A stretch of DNA of 64,000 nucleotides from Paenibacillus sp. MAEPY2 (GTDB taxonomy: Bacteria > Bacillota > Bacilli > Paenibacillales > Paenibacillaceae): positions 124,001 to 188,000 of the forward strand of contig NZ_AWUK01000013.1 of the NCBI RefSeq assembly GCF_000499205.1, written 5' to 3'. The notes below the pieces were generated by a model. It made no database searches and was not told the DNA's origin. It saw nothing but the letters and a program-made list of their open reading frames with translations. Shown here piece by piece: positions 27,764 to 37,154 of the stretch. Numbering within the stretch: the stretch's first letter is position 1; each line of letters starts with the position of its first letter. Both the position numbers and the translations under genes were made by a program.

Positions 27764-29023
27764 CTACTTCAATTTCACCAGGCTGTAGTTTTTCTTGCCT
27801 TTGCGGATGATGATGAATTTACCACCGATTGCGTGCTCCGCAGAGACCGTGAATTCCAGCTCCGTAACTTTCTCACCATTCATAGAGATAGCCCCTTTGG
27901 TGACATCCTCACGCGCCTGACGCTTGGATGGCTCCAGCCCAAGGTCCACGAGCCAGTCTACAATATTTTTAGCTTCTCCATCGGTCTCGAAGGTCGGCAT
28001 TTCCTTGAAGCCCTGCTCGATTTCGTCTGCTGTAAGGGAACGAATGTCGCCGCTGAACAGTGCTGCGGTAATGCGTTTCGCCTGCTCCAGCATATCGTCA
28101 CCGTGAACAAACTTCGTCATTTCTTCTGCGAGTGCCTTTTGTGCTTCACGCTTATGCGGCTCCGTTTCTACCTTTTCAGCCAAGGCTTCAATTTCTTCTT
28201 TGCTCAAGAACGTGAAGTACTTCAGGTATTTGATTACGTCACGATCATCCGTATTTGCCCAGAACTGGTAGAATTCAAATGGAGTCGTTTTATTCGGATC
28301 AAGCCAGATGGCTCCACCTGCGGATTTACCGAATTTCGTTCCGTCGGATTTGAGCATCAGCGGAATCGTCAGACCGAAGGCTTTCGCTTCGGACCCTTCT
28401 TTTTTACGAATGAGGTCTAGGCCACTTGTAATGTTGCCCCATTGGTCGGAACCGCCGATTTGCAGCTGTACATTCTCATGTTGGAACAGGTGCAGGTAAT
28501 CGAGCGATTGGAGAATCTGGTAGGAAAACTCAGTAAACGAAATGCCGTCTTCCAGTCTGCTCGCAACCACATCCTTTGCCAGCATCGTGTTGAGGTTAAA
28601 GTTTTTACCGTAGTCACGCAAAAATTCAATTACATTGATTTTGTGTGTCCAGTCGTAGTTGTTGACCATGCGCACCTGATTGTCGCCATCCGTCACGAAG
28701 AGCTTTTTCATTTGTGCAGTCAGAGCGTCCACATTGGCCTGTACTTCTTCCAACGTTTGCAGGGAACGTTCCGATTGACGACCACTTGGATCACCAATAG
28801 TTCCTGTTGCCCCACCAATCAGAATGACCGGGCGGTGGCCGGCGAGTTGGAAACGTTTTAGCATCATGAACGGAATCAAATGTCCAATGTGCATACTGTC
28901 TCCTGTTGGGTCAACCCCACAGTACAGCGAAACCGATGTCGTCTCGGTTAGCTCACGAAGACCCTCCGCATCCGTTTGTTGGTTAATGGCGTCGCGCCAT
29001 TCCAGTTCATCAATAATATTCAA
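27764..29023 (-). CDS. tyrS: Tyrosyl-tRNA synthetase
   Basis: Charges tRNA-Tyr. The 419 residues show the class I signatures HIGHL in DSMHIGHLIPF near residue 45 and KFGKS near 233, followed by an S4-like RNA-binding C-terminus (RQAREDVTKGAISMNGEKV). The start is a TTG at 29023, about 8 nt after AGAAGGGG; the TTG at 29032 is too close. A T-box leader with a UAC (Tyr) specifier precedes it, so expression responds to uncharged tRNA-Tyr. Confidence 0.97.
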   Translation of the reverse strand: MNIIDELEWRDAINQQTDAEGLRELTETTSVSLYCGVDPTGDSMHIGHLIPFMMLKRFQLAGHRPVILIGGATGTIGDPSGRQSERSLQTLEEVQANVDALTAQMKKLFVTDGDNQVRMVNNYDWTHKINVIEFLRDYGKNFNLNTMLAKDVVASRLEDGISFTEFSYQILQSLDYLHLFQHENVQLQIGGSDQWGNITSGLDLIRKKEGSEAKAFGLTIPLMLKSDGTKFGKSAGGAIWLDPNKTTPFEFYQFWANTDDRDVIKYLKYFTFLSKEEIEALAEKVETEPHKREAQKALAEEMTKFVHGDDMLEQAKRITAALFSGDIRSLTADEIEQGFKEMPTFETDGEAKNIVDWLVDLGLEPSKRQAREDVTKGAISMNGEKVTELEFTVSAEHAIGGKFIIIRKGKKNYSLVKLK

Positions 29024-29099
29024 AACAAACAACCCCTTCTCTATGCATTGGTATTAGTCCATGATCTACGTTAATTTACAAGTAGCTAAGCCGGGCGGG

Positions 29100-29377
29100 G
29101 CTTTTTTGGACACAAAAAAATCGCCGCCTTGTCTTCAATAGACATAGGGACGATTATCATAACCGTGGTACCACCCAACTTGCACAGACAACCAGCTTAC
29201 ACGCTGTCCATACCGCTTTCGGCAAAATATCGTTTGCCATTCCGCTTGGCATTACCCAAGTACTCCAGAGTGTAATTCGCAGCCCTTGTATGTATCAGGT
29301 TCCATCAACCCCTGACTTTCTGTAACAGGGACAAAGCCGCTACTGCGCTCTATCAACGTAATTCATGTATTCAATTT
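29100..29377 (-). promoter_or_regulatory. T-box riboswitch, tyrosine-specific
   Basis: Minus-strand leader of tyrS. The T-box core TGGGTGGTACCACGG is at about 29163-29178, the AGTA motif (gcgcAGTAgcgg) near 29340, and the specifier loop reads GAAT-TAC-A, giving the Tyr codon UAC near 29275. A terminator hairpin that starts AATCG and ends CGATTTTTTT (about 29112-29157) competes with the T-box antiterminator. Confidence 0.93.
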
Positions 29378-29383
29378 ATAGCC

Positions 29384-29412
29384 AGTATAGCCGAACGTTA
29401 ATATCATTGCAA
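29384..29412 (-). promoter_or_regulatory. Sigma-A promoter of tyrS
   Basis: TTGCAA (29407-29412), 17-bp spacer, TATACT (29384-29389) on the minus strand, just ahead of the T-box leader. Confidence 0.8.
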
Positions 29413-29520
29413 GGGTAAGTATGCAAACTTAGGATAGAGCAACAAGGTCAGCGTCTGTGCCAAACTTATAAGGACATCATGTTCAATTCCCGTGATCATA
29501 TTCATATGGCTAAAACATTG

Positions 29521-29982
29521 TTATAGACGCTCACCTCCTGGTTTCAGCCTCTCCAGCTCTTGTCGTTTACCCGTCTTATGCCAATGTAAGTATGGATTAC
29601 CGATCTGTTGGAAAGCCTTCTCAACACTTCGTTCCAGTTCTTGCATCACTTCGCCCGTATAGTTCAAGTGTATCTGTTTATTATCCACACCATGCTGTTC
29701 CAGCAATTCTACATGCGCCGCCGTAAAAATGATATCCTCCAGCAGCCAGTAGATGACTTCATCCGTCTGGTTCATCCGTTTCTCCAGCATGACAATACCC
29801 CGTTCGTATATACGAACAACATACACATCATTTTCGGTCTCAATATATGGAACGCCTTCCCATTTAAAGGCCTCAAACAGGCGATTAACATATTTCTCCA
29901 TCTGTTCCCTTCGGAAGGATGTCCGCTCAAGCAACTGTAGAAGGGTTTTTGCAATCTCTGTTTTACTTCGTATGTCGGACAT
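29521..29982 (-). CDS. Imm63-like immunity protein
   Basis: 153 residues. The stretch VIYWLLEDIIFTAAHVELLE resembles the core of the Imm63 family, polymorphic-toxin immunity proteins, and the C-terminal part with repeated Glu and aromatic residues also fits. I start at the ATG at 29982 behind GAGGTGGGTGAG; an earlier in-frame start adds 34 residues of unlikely sequence that overlap the selO terminator. No toxin gene is visible nearby, so if the family call is right this is an orphan immunity gene. Family assignment is from memory of the motif only. Confidence 0.55.
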   Translation of the reverse strand: MSDIRSKTEIAKTLLQLLERTSFRREQMEKYVNRLFEAFKWEGVPYIETENDVYVVRIYERGIVMLEKRMNQTDEVIYWLLEDIIFTAAHVELLEQHGVDNKQIHLNYTGEVMQELERSVEKAFQQIGNPYLHWHKTGKRQELERLKPGGERL

Positions 29983-30042
29983 ATACTCACCCACCTCGAA
30001 AAGTTTCACATCGTTTATTCGCTGTATGCGTTGGCATGAATG

Positions 30043-30068
30043 AAAAAAGCTGCCATTGGCAGCCTTTT
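30043..30068 (-). terminator. Terminator of selO
   Basis: GGCTGCC-aat-GGCAGC followed by TTTTTTC on the minus strand, between selO and the Imm63-like gene. Confidence 0.8.
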
Positions 30069-30084
30069 CACCATATCTCGTCAA

Positions 30085-31557
30085 TCAGGTCCCGCAGAAA
30101 GTCTGATAGGAGGTATTGCACTGCGCAGGCAGTTCAGCGTACTCCGCCTGTTCAGGAGCATGTGCAAACGGGTTGGAAAGAACAGCAAGAAGCTTCTCCA
30201 TCACACTGAGATCCCCGTGATTCTCCGCTCGGTCCAGTGCTTCTTCCACCCGATGATTTCGAGGAATCACCGCCGGGTTGCTGGTCCTCATCAATTGCTG
30301 CGATGCTTCTTTTCCTTCCTGCTGTCTTCCCAATCTTGCCGTATAGCGCTCCTTCCACTGCTCAAACTCTGGAGCTTCCCACAACGGTGAGCCTTTAAGT
30401 GTTGTATCAAAGGTCATCGCCAGGAAGGTATTCGTGTAATCGGCACTATGCTTCTCCATCAATTCAAGAAGATCCCTGATTAACGCTTCATCCTCAGCCT
30501 CTTCATTAAACAAGCCCAACTTGCTCCGCATGCCCGAAAGCCAGTGGTGGTGATACAACTCAGAGAATTGTGCAATGGCATCCTGGGCGATTTGCACGGC
30601 CTGTTCTTCATCCTCATGCAGCAGTGGCAGAAGCGTCTCGGCAAACCGAGCCAGATTCCAGCCACCAATATACGGTTGATTGCCATAGGCATACCGGCCT
30701 TGTGTGTCAATGGAGCTAAATACCGTCGCTGGATTATAAGCATCCATAAAAGCACAAGGACCATAATCAATTGTTTCACCACTAATCGCCATGTTATCCG
30801 TATTCATTACACCATGAATAAAACCAACATGTTGCCACTTGGCAATAAGTGATGCCTGTCGCTTAATCACTTCCTGAAGCAGCAGGAGGTAACGATTGTC
30901 GGCTTCGGCGATATCCGAAAAATGCCGTTGCAGTGTGTAGTCAGCCAATGCTTTGAGATCATCGATTGAACCCCATCTGGCAGCGTATTGGAAGGTTGCT
31001 ACACGCAAATGGCTTGAAGCCACTCGCGTCAGGATTGCACCAGGTCGTTCTGTTTCACGTATAATGTTTTCTCCAGTCGAAACGACTGCCAAACTTCGCG
31101 TGGTTGGAATTCCCAGTGCATGCATCGCTTCACTAATAATATACTCCCGCAGCATTGGCCCAACGGCAGCACGTCCATCACCTCCGCGAGAGTAAGGGGT
31201 TCTTCCCGAACCTTTGAGCTGGATATCCACTCGCTCGCCTTGCGGCGTAAGCTGTTCTCCCAGCAGCAAAGCCCGTCCATCACCAAGCATGTTAAAATTG
31301 CCAAACTGGTGACCCGCATATGCCTGAGCCAGAGGCTCGGCTCCTTCCGGAATCAGGTTACCTGCGAAGACCTCCGCTCCTTCAGCACTATTAAGAGTCT
31401 CAGCATTTAACCCCAGGCTGGTAGCAAGTGATGTATTGAAGATGATCATCTTTGGTGATTGAACAGGTACCGCTCCCTGCTTTGTAAAAAAAAACTGTGG
31501 CAAATGCGCATAACTATTGTCAAAATGCCATCCTTTTTTCTGCGTTTCTTGTTGCAT
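30085..31557 (-). CDS. selO: Protein adenylyltransferase SelO (YdiU family)
   Basis: Pseudokinase-fold enzyme that AMPylates proteins in studied members. The 490 residues show the nucleotide-binding [19 protein letters not shown] near 110, the activation-like stretch [15 protein letters not shown] near 142, the metal/catalytic [10 protein letters not shown] and DYGPC near 243-258, and the conserved C-terminal end CGT; family members often have selenocysteine or a Cys-based redox motif here. The ATG at 31557 is 11 nt after AAGGAG; a GTG nine bases earlier is too close. A hairpin stands in its leader at 31581-31606. Confidence 0.95.
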   Translation of the reverse strand: MQQETQKKGWHFDNSYAHLPQFFFTKQGAVPVQSPKMIIFNTSLATSLGLNAETLNSAEGAEVFAGNLIPEGAEPLAQAYAGHQFGNFNMLGDGRALLLGEQLTPQGERVDIQLKGSGRTPYSRGGDGRAAVGPMLREYIISEAMHALGIPTTRSLAVVSTGENIIRETERPGAILTRVASSHLRVATFQYAARWGSIDDLKALADYTLQRHFSDIAEADNRYLLLLQEVIKRQASLIAKWQHVGFIHGVMNTDNMAISGETIDYGPCAFMDAYNPATVFSSIDTQGRYAYGNQPYIGGWNLARFAETLLPLLHEDEEQAVQIAQDAIAQFSELYHHHWLSGMRSKLGLFNEEAEDEALIRDLLELMEKHSADYTNTFLAMTFDTTLKGSPLWEAPEFEQWKERYTARLGRQQEGKEASQQLMRTSNPAVIPRNHRVEEALDRAENHGDLSVMEKLLAVLSNPFAHAPEQAEYAELPAQCNTSYQTFCGT

Positions 31558-31580
31558 AGTGATCACAACTCCTTTTCTGT

Positions 31581-31606
31581 AACCAGGGGTACATCCCTGG
31601 TTTTAT
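31581..31606. repeat. Terminator-like hairpin upstream of selO
   Basis: AACCAGGG-gtacat-CCCTGGTT followed on the plus strand by TTATTTT. It looks like a rho-independent terminator read left to right, but no plus-strand gene ends here. On the minus strand it lies in the selO leader about 25 bp before the start. Confidence 0.65.
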
Positions 31607-31800
31607 TTTAGCCTTGTGAACCAATGCTCATTTATGTAGTCGCATGGAAATTCAACGGAAAGAACATGTAACATGTTCATGATGAAACTTTAGCATATTT
31701 ATATCCCTTTTGCATTCATCCTACAGTAACTTTCGTAATTTTTACGATAACTGTTGAATAGCCCCACCCGATATTGTTTCCCAATCCCAATCATACTAAA

Positions 31801-31870
31801 AACCCAAGAGGTTTCTTTGGTGAATGAGTCAGAATCCGTCATTCCACCGTAGTTGAAACCGCCTTGGGTC
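31801..31870 (-). terminator. Long terminator hairpin of the purine permease gene
   Basis: On the minus strand ACCCAAGGCGGTTTC...GAAACCTCTTGGGT then TTTTAG. A second pair of near-complementary blocks (GGTGAATGA and TCATTCCACC on the plus strand) extends the stem, giving an unusually long structure. Confidence 0.75.
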
Positions 31871-31907
31871 CATTCTTGTGAGTCACAAGCCTGTAAATAA
31901 AACTAAA

Positions 31908-33224
31908 TCAAGTATGTGCTTCTTGGGCCTGAACGGGCTGGACCGGCAGACTCTCTTTTTTAAATCCGAGGTTAAAGAAGACATTGAGCAGGATAGCGCA
32001 CAGACTTCCTGTGATAATACCATCACCGACAATAATGCGAATACTTTGAGGCAGCTGGGCAAATAGATCAGGTACAGCTGTGACACCAAGACCAAGTGAA
32101 ACCGAACAAGCAACGATTAATAGATTGGATTGCTTGCTGAAATCCACATGTTGCAGCATTTTAATCCCGGATGAGACCACCATGCCGAACAGAACCACCG
32201 TTGCCCCTCCAAGCACCGCGCTGGGGATAATTGTTGCGAATGCAGCAACTTTGGGGATCAGCCCGAGAAATATCAGGATGCCTCCAGCCGCAACAACCAC
32301 ATTGGTCGTTTTCACCTTGGAGAGCTGAACCAAACCGACATTCTGGGCAAATGTGTTATACGGAAAGGCATTGAAAATACCGCCAAGGACAAACGCTAAA
32401 CCTTCCGCACGATACCCTCGCGCCAGATCCTTTTCGTTAATCGGTTGATCACAGATTTTGCTTAGAGCCATAAATACACCTGTCGACTCAATAATAACAA
32501 CCGTACCTACGATAATCATTGTAATAATAGGGCCCAGTTCGAAGGTAGGCCATCCAAAATAAAACGGCTGCGGCAAGTGAAACCAGGAGGCTTCCTGCAC
32601 GGAAGCGAAATTGACTTTCCCCATGAGAGCAGCAACAAGGGTACCCACAATAATGCCGAGGAGAACTGCGAGGGATCTAACAAAACCGCGAGCATAGCGA
32701 TTTAGTATGAGAATAAAAAGTAACACACCGAATGAAAGCGCCAAGTTATCCAGACTTCCGAAATTCTCGCTGTTTGCTCCGCCCGCCATGTTCTTGATAC
32801 CCGTCGGAATCAGCGCCAGACCGATAATGGTTACCACCGTGCCGATTACGACAGGAGGAAACAGTTTGACGATTTTACTGAAGAAGACAGCACATATGAC
32901 GATGAATATCCCTGCTGCGATAATGGAACCGTAAATGGCTGGTATCCCGTATTGTGAGCCAATCGCAATCATGGGTGTCACGGCAACAAATGAGCTTCCC
33001 AGCACCGCCGGCAATCCAATGCCCAGATACTTTCCTTTGCGTGCCTGAAGCCAGGTTGCAACCCCACAGGTTAACAAGTCAATGGATACCAGATACGCGA
33101 GCTGTTCAGCAGTCAGATTTAGCGCCCTACCCACGAGCAGCGGAACCAAAATGGCCCCGGCATACATCGCCAATACGTGCTGAATTCCCAGTGAAAAAAT
33201 CCTCATTCTCTTGGTTTCTCTCAT
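31908..33224 (-). CDS. NCS2-family purine (xanthine/uric acid) permease
   Basis: Proton-coupled nucleobase transporter of the NCS2/NAT family, closest in layout to B. subtilis PbuX and PucJ/PucK (438 residues, as in PbuX). About 12-14 membrane helices are visible, with the QH motif in LGIQHVLAMYAG near residue 12 and the NAT signature region around FNAFPYNTFAQNVGLVQLSKV near 282. I found no purine riboswitch upstream. A repeated ATGTTA motif fills the upstream region instead. Confidence 0.88.
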   Translation of the reverse strand: MRETKRMRIFSLGIQHVLAMYAGAILVPLLVGRALNLTAEQLAYLVSIDLLTCGVATWLQARKGKYLGIGLPAVLGSSFVAVTPMIAIGSQYGIPAIYGSIIAAGIFIVICAVFFSKIVKLFPPVVIGTVVTIIGLALIPTGIKNMAGGANSENFGSLDNLALSFGVLLFILILNRYARGFVRSLAVLLGIIVGTLVAALMGKVNFASVQEASWFHLPQPFYFGWPTFELGPIITMIIVGTVVIIESTGVFMALSKICDQPINEKDLARGYRAEGLAFVLGGIFNAFPYNTFAQNVGLVQLSKVKTTNVVVAAGGILIFLGLIPKVAAFATIIPSAVLGGATVVLFGMVVSSGIKMLQHVDFSKQSNLLIVACSVSLGLGVTAVPDLFAQLPQSIRIIVGDGIITGSLCAILLNVFFNLGFKKESLPVQPVQAQEAHT

Positions 33225-33514
33225 CCCAACCTGCCCCCTGTAATTTAGAATCCAGTTACCGCTGCAAAATCATGTTATGTTGATTCACATTATATAAACA
33301 ATTGGGGGAAGTTCCATGATTCATAACATAAGATTGTTGGAGGATATAAAGAGAATCGATGTTTTTAGGCATGTTATACAAAGTAAAAGTAGCTCACGCT
33401 CATTTTATGTCATGTTAAGTCACACATAAAGGGCGACACAGTGTTCCAACAGGACTAAAAAGAGGCAGAAATGGTTCGCTCCATGACAGGGGCCAACATT
33501 CCTACCTCAAAAAT
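33225..33514. other. Region upstream of the purine permease with repeated CATGTTA motifs
   Basis: CATGTTA occurs at 33271, 33370 and 33411, and its complement at about 33323, within 150 bp upstream of the permease. No gene is visible here. The repeats may be regulator sites, but I cannot name the regulator. Confidence 0.35.
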
Positions 33515-34153
33515 TTATTCTATTACACGACAATCCGCTAATATTTCCGGTTTGTATCGCATACTGTCTGATTCAGTGATTTTACGAATGACTCTGCACG
33601 GTACACCTGCCGCAAAAGAGTTCTCCGGGATATCTTGCGTCACGACGCTGCCTGCCCCAATTACGCATCCGTCTCCAATTGTTACCCCACCGCATACAGT
33701 TACGTTGGCAGATAACCATACATCGTTTCCAATAGTGACAGGCTTGGCGTAACAAAGAGATTTGGGTGTACCGTGTTGATCCAGCATCTGCCGGCGCTCC
33801 GAAGCGATGAATGGATGAATTGGCGTAACAATGGTCACATTGGGGCCAAAACTCGTATGATTACCAATGGTGACTTTCGCATCATCCTGAACGGTGAGAT
33901 TGTAGTTGCCAAAGAAATAATCACCGATTTCGGTATGCACTCCATAATGAAAGAAAATCGGTCCTTGCATGAAGCAGCCCTGTCCTTTTCGACCAAGCAG
34001 CTCCTTCAATAACAATTCTCGTTCCTCGACCTGATCCTCAAATGTACGGCTATATTGATTGCTTAGTTTATGCGAACGCCGTTTCAGCGCTTTCAATTCC
34101 GAATCACTCGGACTATATAAAATCCCCTTCAATATGCGTTCTTCTTCAGTCAT
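33515..34153 (-). CDS. Sugar O-acetyltransferase (maltose acetyltransferase-like)
   Basis: Left-handed beta-helix acetyltransferase of the LacA/Maa family, which acetylates the 6-OH of sugars with acetyl-CoA. The 212 residues have the N-terminal Mac domain (ILYSPSDSELKALKRRSHKL) and hexapeptide repeats ending in VTIGDGCVIGAGSVVTQDIPENSFAAGVPCRVI. Catalytic His lies in the TPIHPF stretch near 112. It stands alone, convergent with nothing obvious; ribosome-binding site AGGAG. Confidence 0.88.
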   Translation of the reverse strand: MTEEERILKGILYSPSDSELKALKRRSHKLSNQYSRTFEDQVEERELLLKELLGRKGQGCFMQGPIFFHYGVHTEIGDYFFGNYNLTVQDDAKVTIGNHTSFGPNVTIVTPIHPFIASERRQMLDQHGTPKSLCYAKPVTIGNDVWLSANVTVCGGVTIGDGCVIGAGSVVTQDIPENSFAAGVPCRVIRKITESDSMRYKPEILADCRVIE

Positions 34154-34231
34154 ATTTTCAGCTCCTGTTATCCTTTTTTGACATTCAGTATGATTCCGAT
34201 CATATAAATATTATTTCGTAACTGCATAAAT

Positions 34232-35032
34232 CTAGAACAGGTCCATCATTTTTTGAATCGTAATAAGAACTCCATTCTCCTGATTAGATTTGGTAATGAA
34301 ACTTGCCGCTCTTTTAGTATTTTCACAGGCATTACTAACCGCAAAGCTATATTTAGCAATGGCCATCAGTTCCACATCATTCTCTCCATCCCCAAATGAC
34401 ATTGTTTCTTCGGCTGTTACGCCCAACATTTCTTGCAGTTTTTTTACCGTCTCGCCTTTATGTGTGTGCAGTGCCGTAATATCAAGCCATTTCGCTTCTG
34501 AATCCACGATGTAGATTTGTCCATCCAGCGTTAATTCAACATGCTTTCTCAGTGCACTACTCCTCTCTTCAGGATCATACACCGTAATTTTAATGAGCGG
34601 GCTATCGATTTCTGAGAAGGAACCGATTTTAATGACATGTTCATAGGAGCCTTTAATAACCTTGTACATGTCTTCAGGGATGGAAGAATGAACATATGCA
34701 GCATTGCTCGCGCATACAATTATGGTCATGTTATCAGCGAATCGCTGAATCTCTTCTATAGCGCGCAGAGCGATATCCCGCTCGATGCTGAATTCCTTCA
34801 CAACCTTTCCGTCCTTCTTGATTCGGGCAGCACTGTCTCCAAGAATCCAGATTCCCTTTCCATGCTCCCCGAACAATTTCTCCACACGCTCACATTGTTT
34901 TCCCGTACATGCAGCAAAAATGATTCCTTTCTTCTGCATTTGTTCATGCACATCAGTAAAAAGCTGGGTATCGAACAAACCTCGGTTGTTGAGAAAAGTA
35001 CCGTCTAAATCAGTAACAACAAGTTTAATCAT
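34232..35032 (-). CDS. Cof-type HAD phosphatase
   Basis: The 266 residues open with the HAD motif I DLDGTFL near residue 8, and motif IV GDGENDVELM lies near 218; the C2B-type cap between residues 85 and 190 places it with Cof/YwpJ/SupH sugar-phosphate or riboflavin-pathway phosphatases. The substrate is unknown. The C-terminal stretch FAVSNACENTK is typical of the family. The next gene lies 78 bp downstream. Confidence 0.87.
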   Translation of the reverse strand: MIKLVVTDLDGTFLNNRGLFDTQLFTDVHEQMQKKGIIFAACTGKQCERVEKLFGEHGKGIWILGDSAARIKKDGKVVKEFSIERDIALRAIEEIQRFADNMTIIVCASNAAYVHSSIPEDMYKVIKGSYEHVIKIGSFSEIDSPLIKITVYDPEERSSALRKHVELTLDGQIYIVDSEAKWLDITALHTHKGETVKKLQEMLGVTAEETMSFGDGENDVELMAIAKYSFAVSNACENTKRAASFITKSNQENGVLITIQKMMDLF

Positions 35033-35402
35033 AAATAGTTCCTCTCCTCCAATTAGTGGCTGCCAGAATGTAGTGTCATTTATTCCACCCCATACCCGTC
35101 CCTCTCAAATAAGTTCAGAAGTAATAAGAATATATATATACTTTATAATGTTTATTAATAAAGTGTCTATAAAAAATAAAGTGAGAGGGAGAGGCACGCT
35201 TTGTCAATCCCAGGGAGCCGATCTGCTACAATATCATTGTATTTCATGTAACTGGTTTCATGTCAACACCATCTCTCTTATCAATGTTTAGGTAGTGAGA
35301 TCAACTTATCTGATATTCATGATTAAACCTTTGTCCTTAAGAGATATAAAATGTTGCATTTACAACATATAAAAACTGATTTATTATATAAAAAAGTGCT
35401 TA
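35033..35402. other. 370-bp intergenic region
   Basis: AT-rich divergent region between the Cof phosphatase and the YczE-like gene. I see no gene. An 18-bp inverted repeat ATGTTG-cattta-CAACAT at 35350-35367 lies about 40 bp before the YczE-like start and may be an operator. Confidence 0.5.
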
Positions 35403-36050
35403 TTGGAAAGGATGTCACGCTCTGGCATGAATCGTATTATACTTAGATCACCTAGAATTGTTGACTTTTGGACCGGAATTATCCTTCTATCCCTGGGCAT
35501 CTCATTAACCATAACAGCCGGGCTTGGCGTCTCTCCTTTTGATGCCTTGTTGGTGGGATTATCCGTGCATGTGGGGCTTACTATAGGAAGTTGGGAGATT
35601 TTGCTTGCCCTGATCATGATTTTTCTCAATGCTGTCCTCATTAGACAGAAACCTGAATTCAAGGGATTGCTTACTGCTTTTGCAACAGGTTTGTGTATCG
35701 ATACCTGGCTCTGGGTTATTGGACACTGGCTTCAGGTAGGACACTTTGTCAACTTCATTTATTTTATTGTCGGCATGCTTGTTTCCGGATGGGGTACAGC
35801 TATGTATTTACGTGCTCGCTTTGCTCGTATACCCGTCGATCATCTAATGGTCATCATTCAGCTCTTAACGAAAAAAAGTGTGATGTACTCCAGAACGTTG
35901 ATCTATATTGTTTTTTTGATTCTCGCCTTTTTGTTTCAAGGGCCCATTGGAATCGGAACCGTATTGACTGTATGTTTCGGTGGAGCCATCCTTCATTTTT
36001 TCATGGGAAGATTGAATCGTAATAACGTCATTACAGCCCAGAAATCATAG
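35403..36050 (+). CDS. YczE/YyaS-like membrane protein
   Basis: About 207-215 residues with five or six membrane helices, of the YczE/YitT-like group (WTGIILLSLGISLTITAGLGVSPFDALLVGL is the family's opening). YczE is required for surfactin-type lipopeptide production in B. subtilis, but the molecular role is unknown. The start is uncertain: TTG at 35403, ATG at 35412 and ATG at 35427 are all in frame, and GGAAAGG is best spaced for the last. A terminator hairpin follows. Confidence 0.78.
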   Translation: MERMSRSGMNRIILRSPRIVDFWTGIILLSLGISLTITAGLGVSPFDALLVGLSVHVGLTIGSWEILLALIMIFLNAVLIRQKPEFKGLLTAFATGLCIDTWLWVIGHWLQVGHFVNFIYFIVGMLVSGWGTAMYLRARFARIPVDHLMVIIQLLTKKSVMYSRTLIYIVFLILAFLFQGPIGIGTVLTVCFGGAILHFFMGRLNRNNVITAQKS

Positions 36051-36120
36051 AAATATTGTATATTCAAATGGATTTGTGTGTACACATCTGAACCACCATT
36101 TGGTCCTTCCTCAAAATAAT

Positions 36121-36143
36121 AAAAGTCGCCTATTGGCGACTTC
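36121..36143. terminator. Hairpin terminator between YczE-like and Dabb genes
   Basis: AAGTCGCC-tatt-GGCGACTT; on the minus strand it is followed by TTTATTATTTT, so it mainly serves the Dabb gene. It also lies 70 bp after the plus-strand YczE-like gene. Confidence 0.75.
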
Positions 36144-36194
36144 GATTGTGACGCTATTTATGTCTTCCAGCTTTCGGCACCCAGAAACCAACTT

Positions 36195-36494
36195 TTAAAT
36201 TGGGTAGTCGACTACGATCACATTTTCCACCCAACCTTCGAGCGAAGCTACGAATGCCTGATGGGCAGGATGGGGACCGTAGGAACGCAAAGCTTCCTGG
36301 TCTGTAAAAGTAACTCTTAGTCCAAGTGTATAACCTTGAATATTATCGGTCTCCTCAGTCACGTTAATTCCTGCAGTCAATGCCGTGATTCCTGGAATCT
36401 CTTCCCTCAGGGACAATAATTGATTCACCAATTCTTGCTGCTTCTCAGGTGTAATTTTATCGTTGAATTTAAATACAACCAAATGATCGAACAT
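36195..36494 (-). CDS. Dabb-family (stress-responsive alpha/beta barrel) protein
   Basis: 99 residues with the Dabb pattern: FDHLVVFKFND at the N-terminus, GINVTEETDNIQGYTLGLRVTFTDQEALRSYGPHPAHQAF in the middle and VIVVDYPI at the end. Homologues are small dimeric barrels; some are enzymes, most are uncharacterised. The ATG follows AGGAGG. It lies 40 bp after the PadR gene on the same strand and may be co-transcribed. Confidence 0.87.
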   Translation of the reverse strand: MFDHLVVFKFNDKITPEKQQELVNQLLSLREEIPGITALTAGINVTEETDNIQGYTLGLRVTFTDQEALRSYGPHPAHQAFVASLEGWVENVIVVDYPI

Positions 36495-36534
36495 TTCTTC
36501 ATTCCTCCTGTCTACTTTTCTTAAGTGTTCATGC

Positions 36535-37080
36535 CTATTTCTTCAAAGCTCTGCTCTGAACATGATGCAGCAGCTTCTGCAGCCAGGTGATATCGTTCTG
36601 AATGGAGTGGTAGGCATGATCTTTCATTAATAACAATGTTTCTTTCAAATCCACCTCGAACTCTTCAATCTCTGGTCTATCACGTTCAATATAAGCAATT
36701 CTTTTTTCCAGTTTACGAAGAATATCCTCAATCAGATATGCAATCTTGTGTAAGTCCACCTTATCCAGATTGACCAGCGCTGCATAGAGGGATTGCACGT
36801 TCGTGAATTTTTGAAAAGCCGCGTAGATCCCCTCTTGTAAGGCATCTCGTCCTTTTTCAGTAATACCATAAGTTGTTTTATCTGGTCGATTATCGGTTTG
36901 TATAATTTCGATTTTCTCGATCAGGCCCTTCTTCAGCAATACTTCAAAATTATAATAAATCGTGCCTTCCGTTACTTTGGCATCGGTTTGATCCAGATGT
37001 TTAAGAATTCTCTTCTTAATATCATAGGGATGGCACTGTTCCTCGCTTAACGTACCAAGTATAAAAATTTGAATCGACAT
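36535..37080 (-). CDS. PadR-family transcriptional regulator
   Basis: 181 residues. The winged helix is at the N-terminus (IFILGTLSEEQCHPYDIKKRI, EGTIYYNFEVLLKKGLIEK), and the C-terminal half is helical. The ATG at 37080 follows GGGGG at normal spacing; earlier in-frame codons add 17 untypical residues. Upstream on the same strand are the remains of a YhgE-like gene, a usual partner of PadR/TetR regulators, so its original target may be lost. Confidence 0.87.
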   Translation of the reverse strand: MSIQIFILGTLSEEQCHPYDIKKRILKHLDQTDAKVTEGTIYYNFEVLLKKGLIEKIEIIQTDNRPDKTTYGITEKGRDALQEGIYAAFQKFTNVQSLYAALVNLDKVDLHKIAYLIEDILRKLEKRIAYIERDRPEIEEFEVDLKETLLLMKDHAYHSIQNDITWLQKLLHHVQSRALKK

Positions 37081-37154
37081 GTGACTGCCCCCATTTCTGC
37101 TAATCCAGAGGGCGAGTACAGTGAAGCACAACGAACCGGCCCTCTCTCTCTATT

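Noticed and set aside
33225-33514. Purine riboswitch upstream of the purine permease
   Set aside because: I looked for the conserved purine-aptamer core on the minus strand and did not see it.
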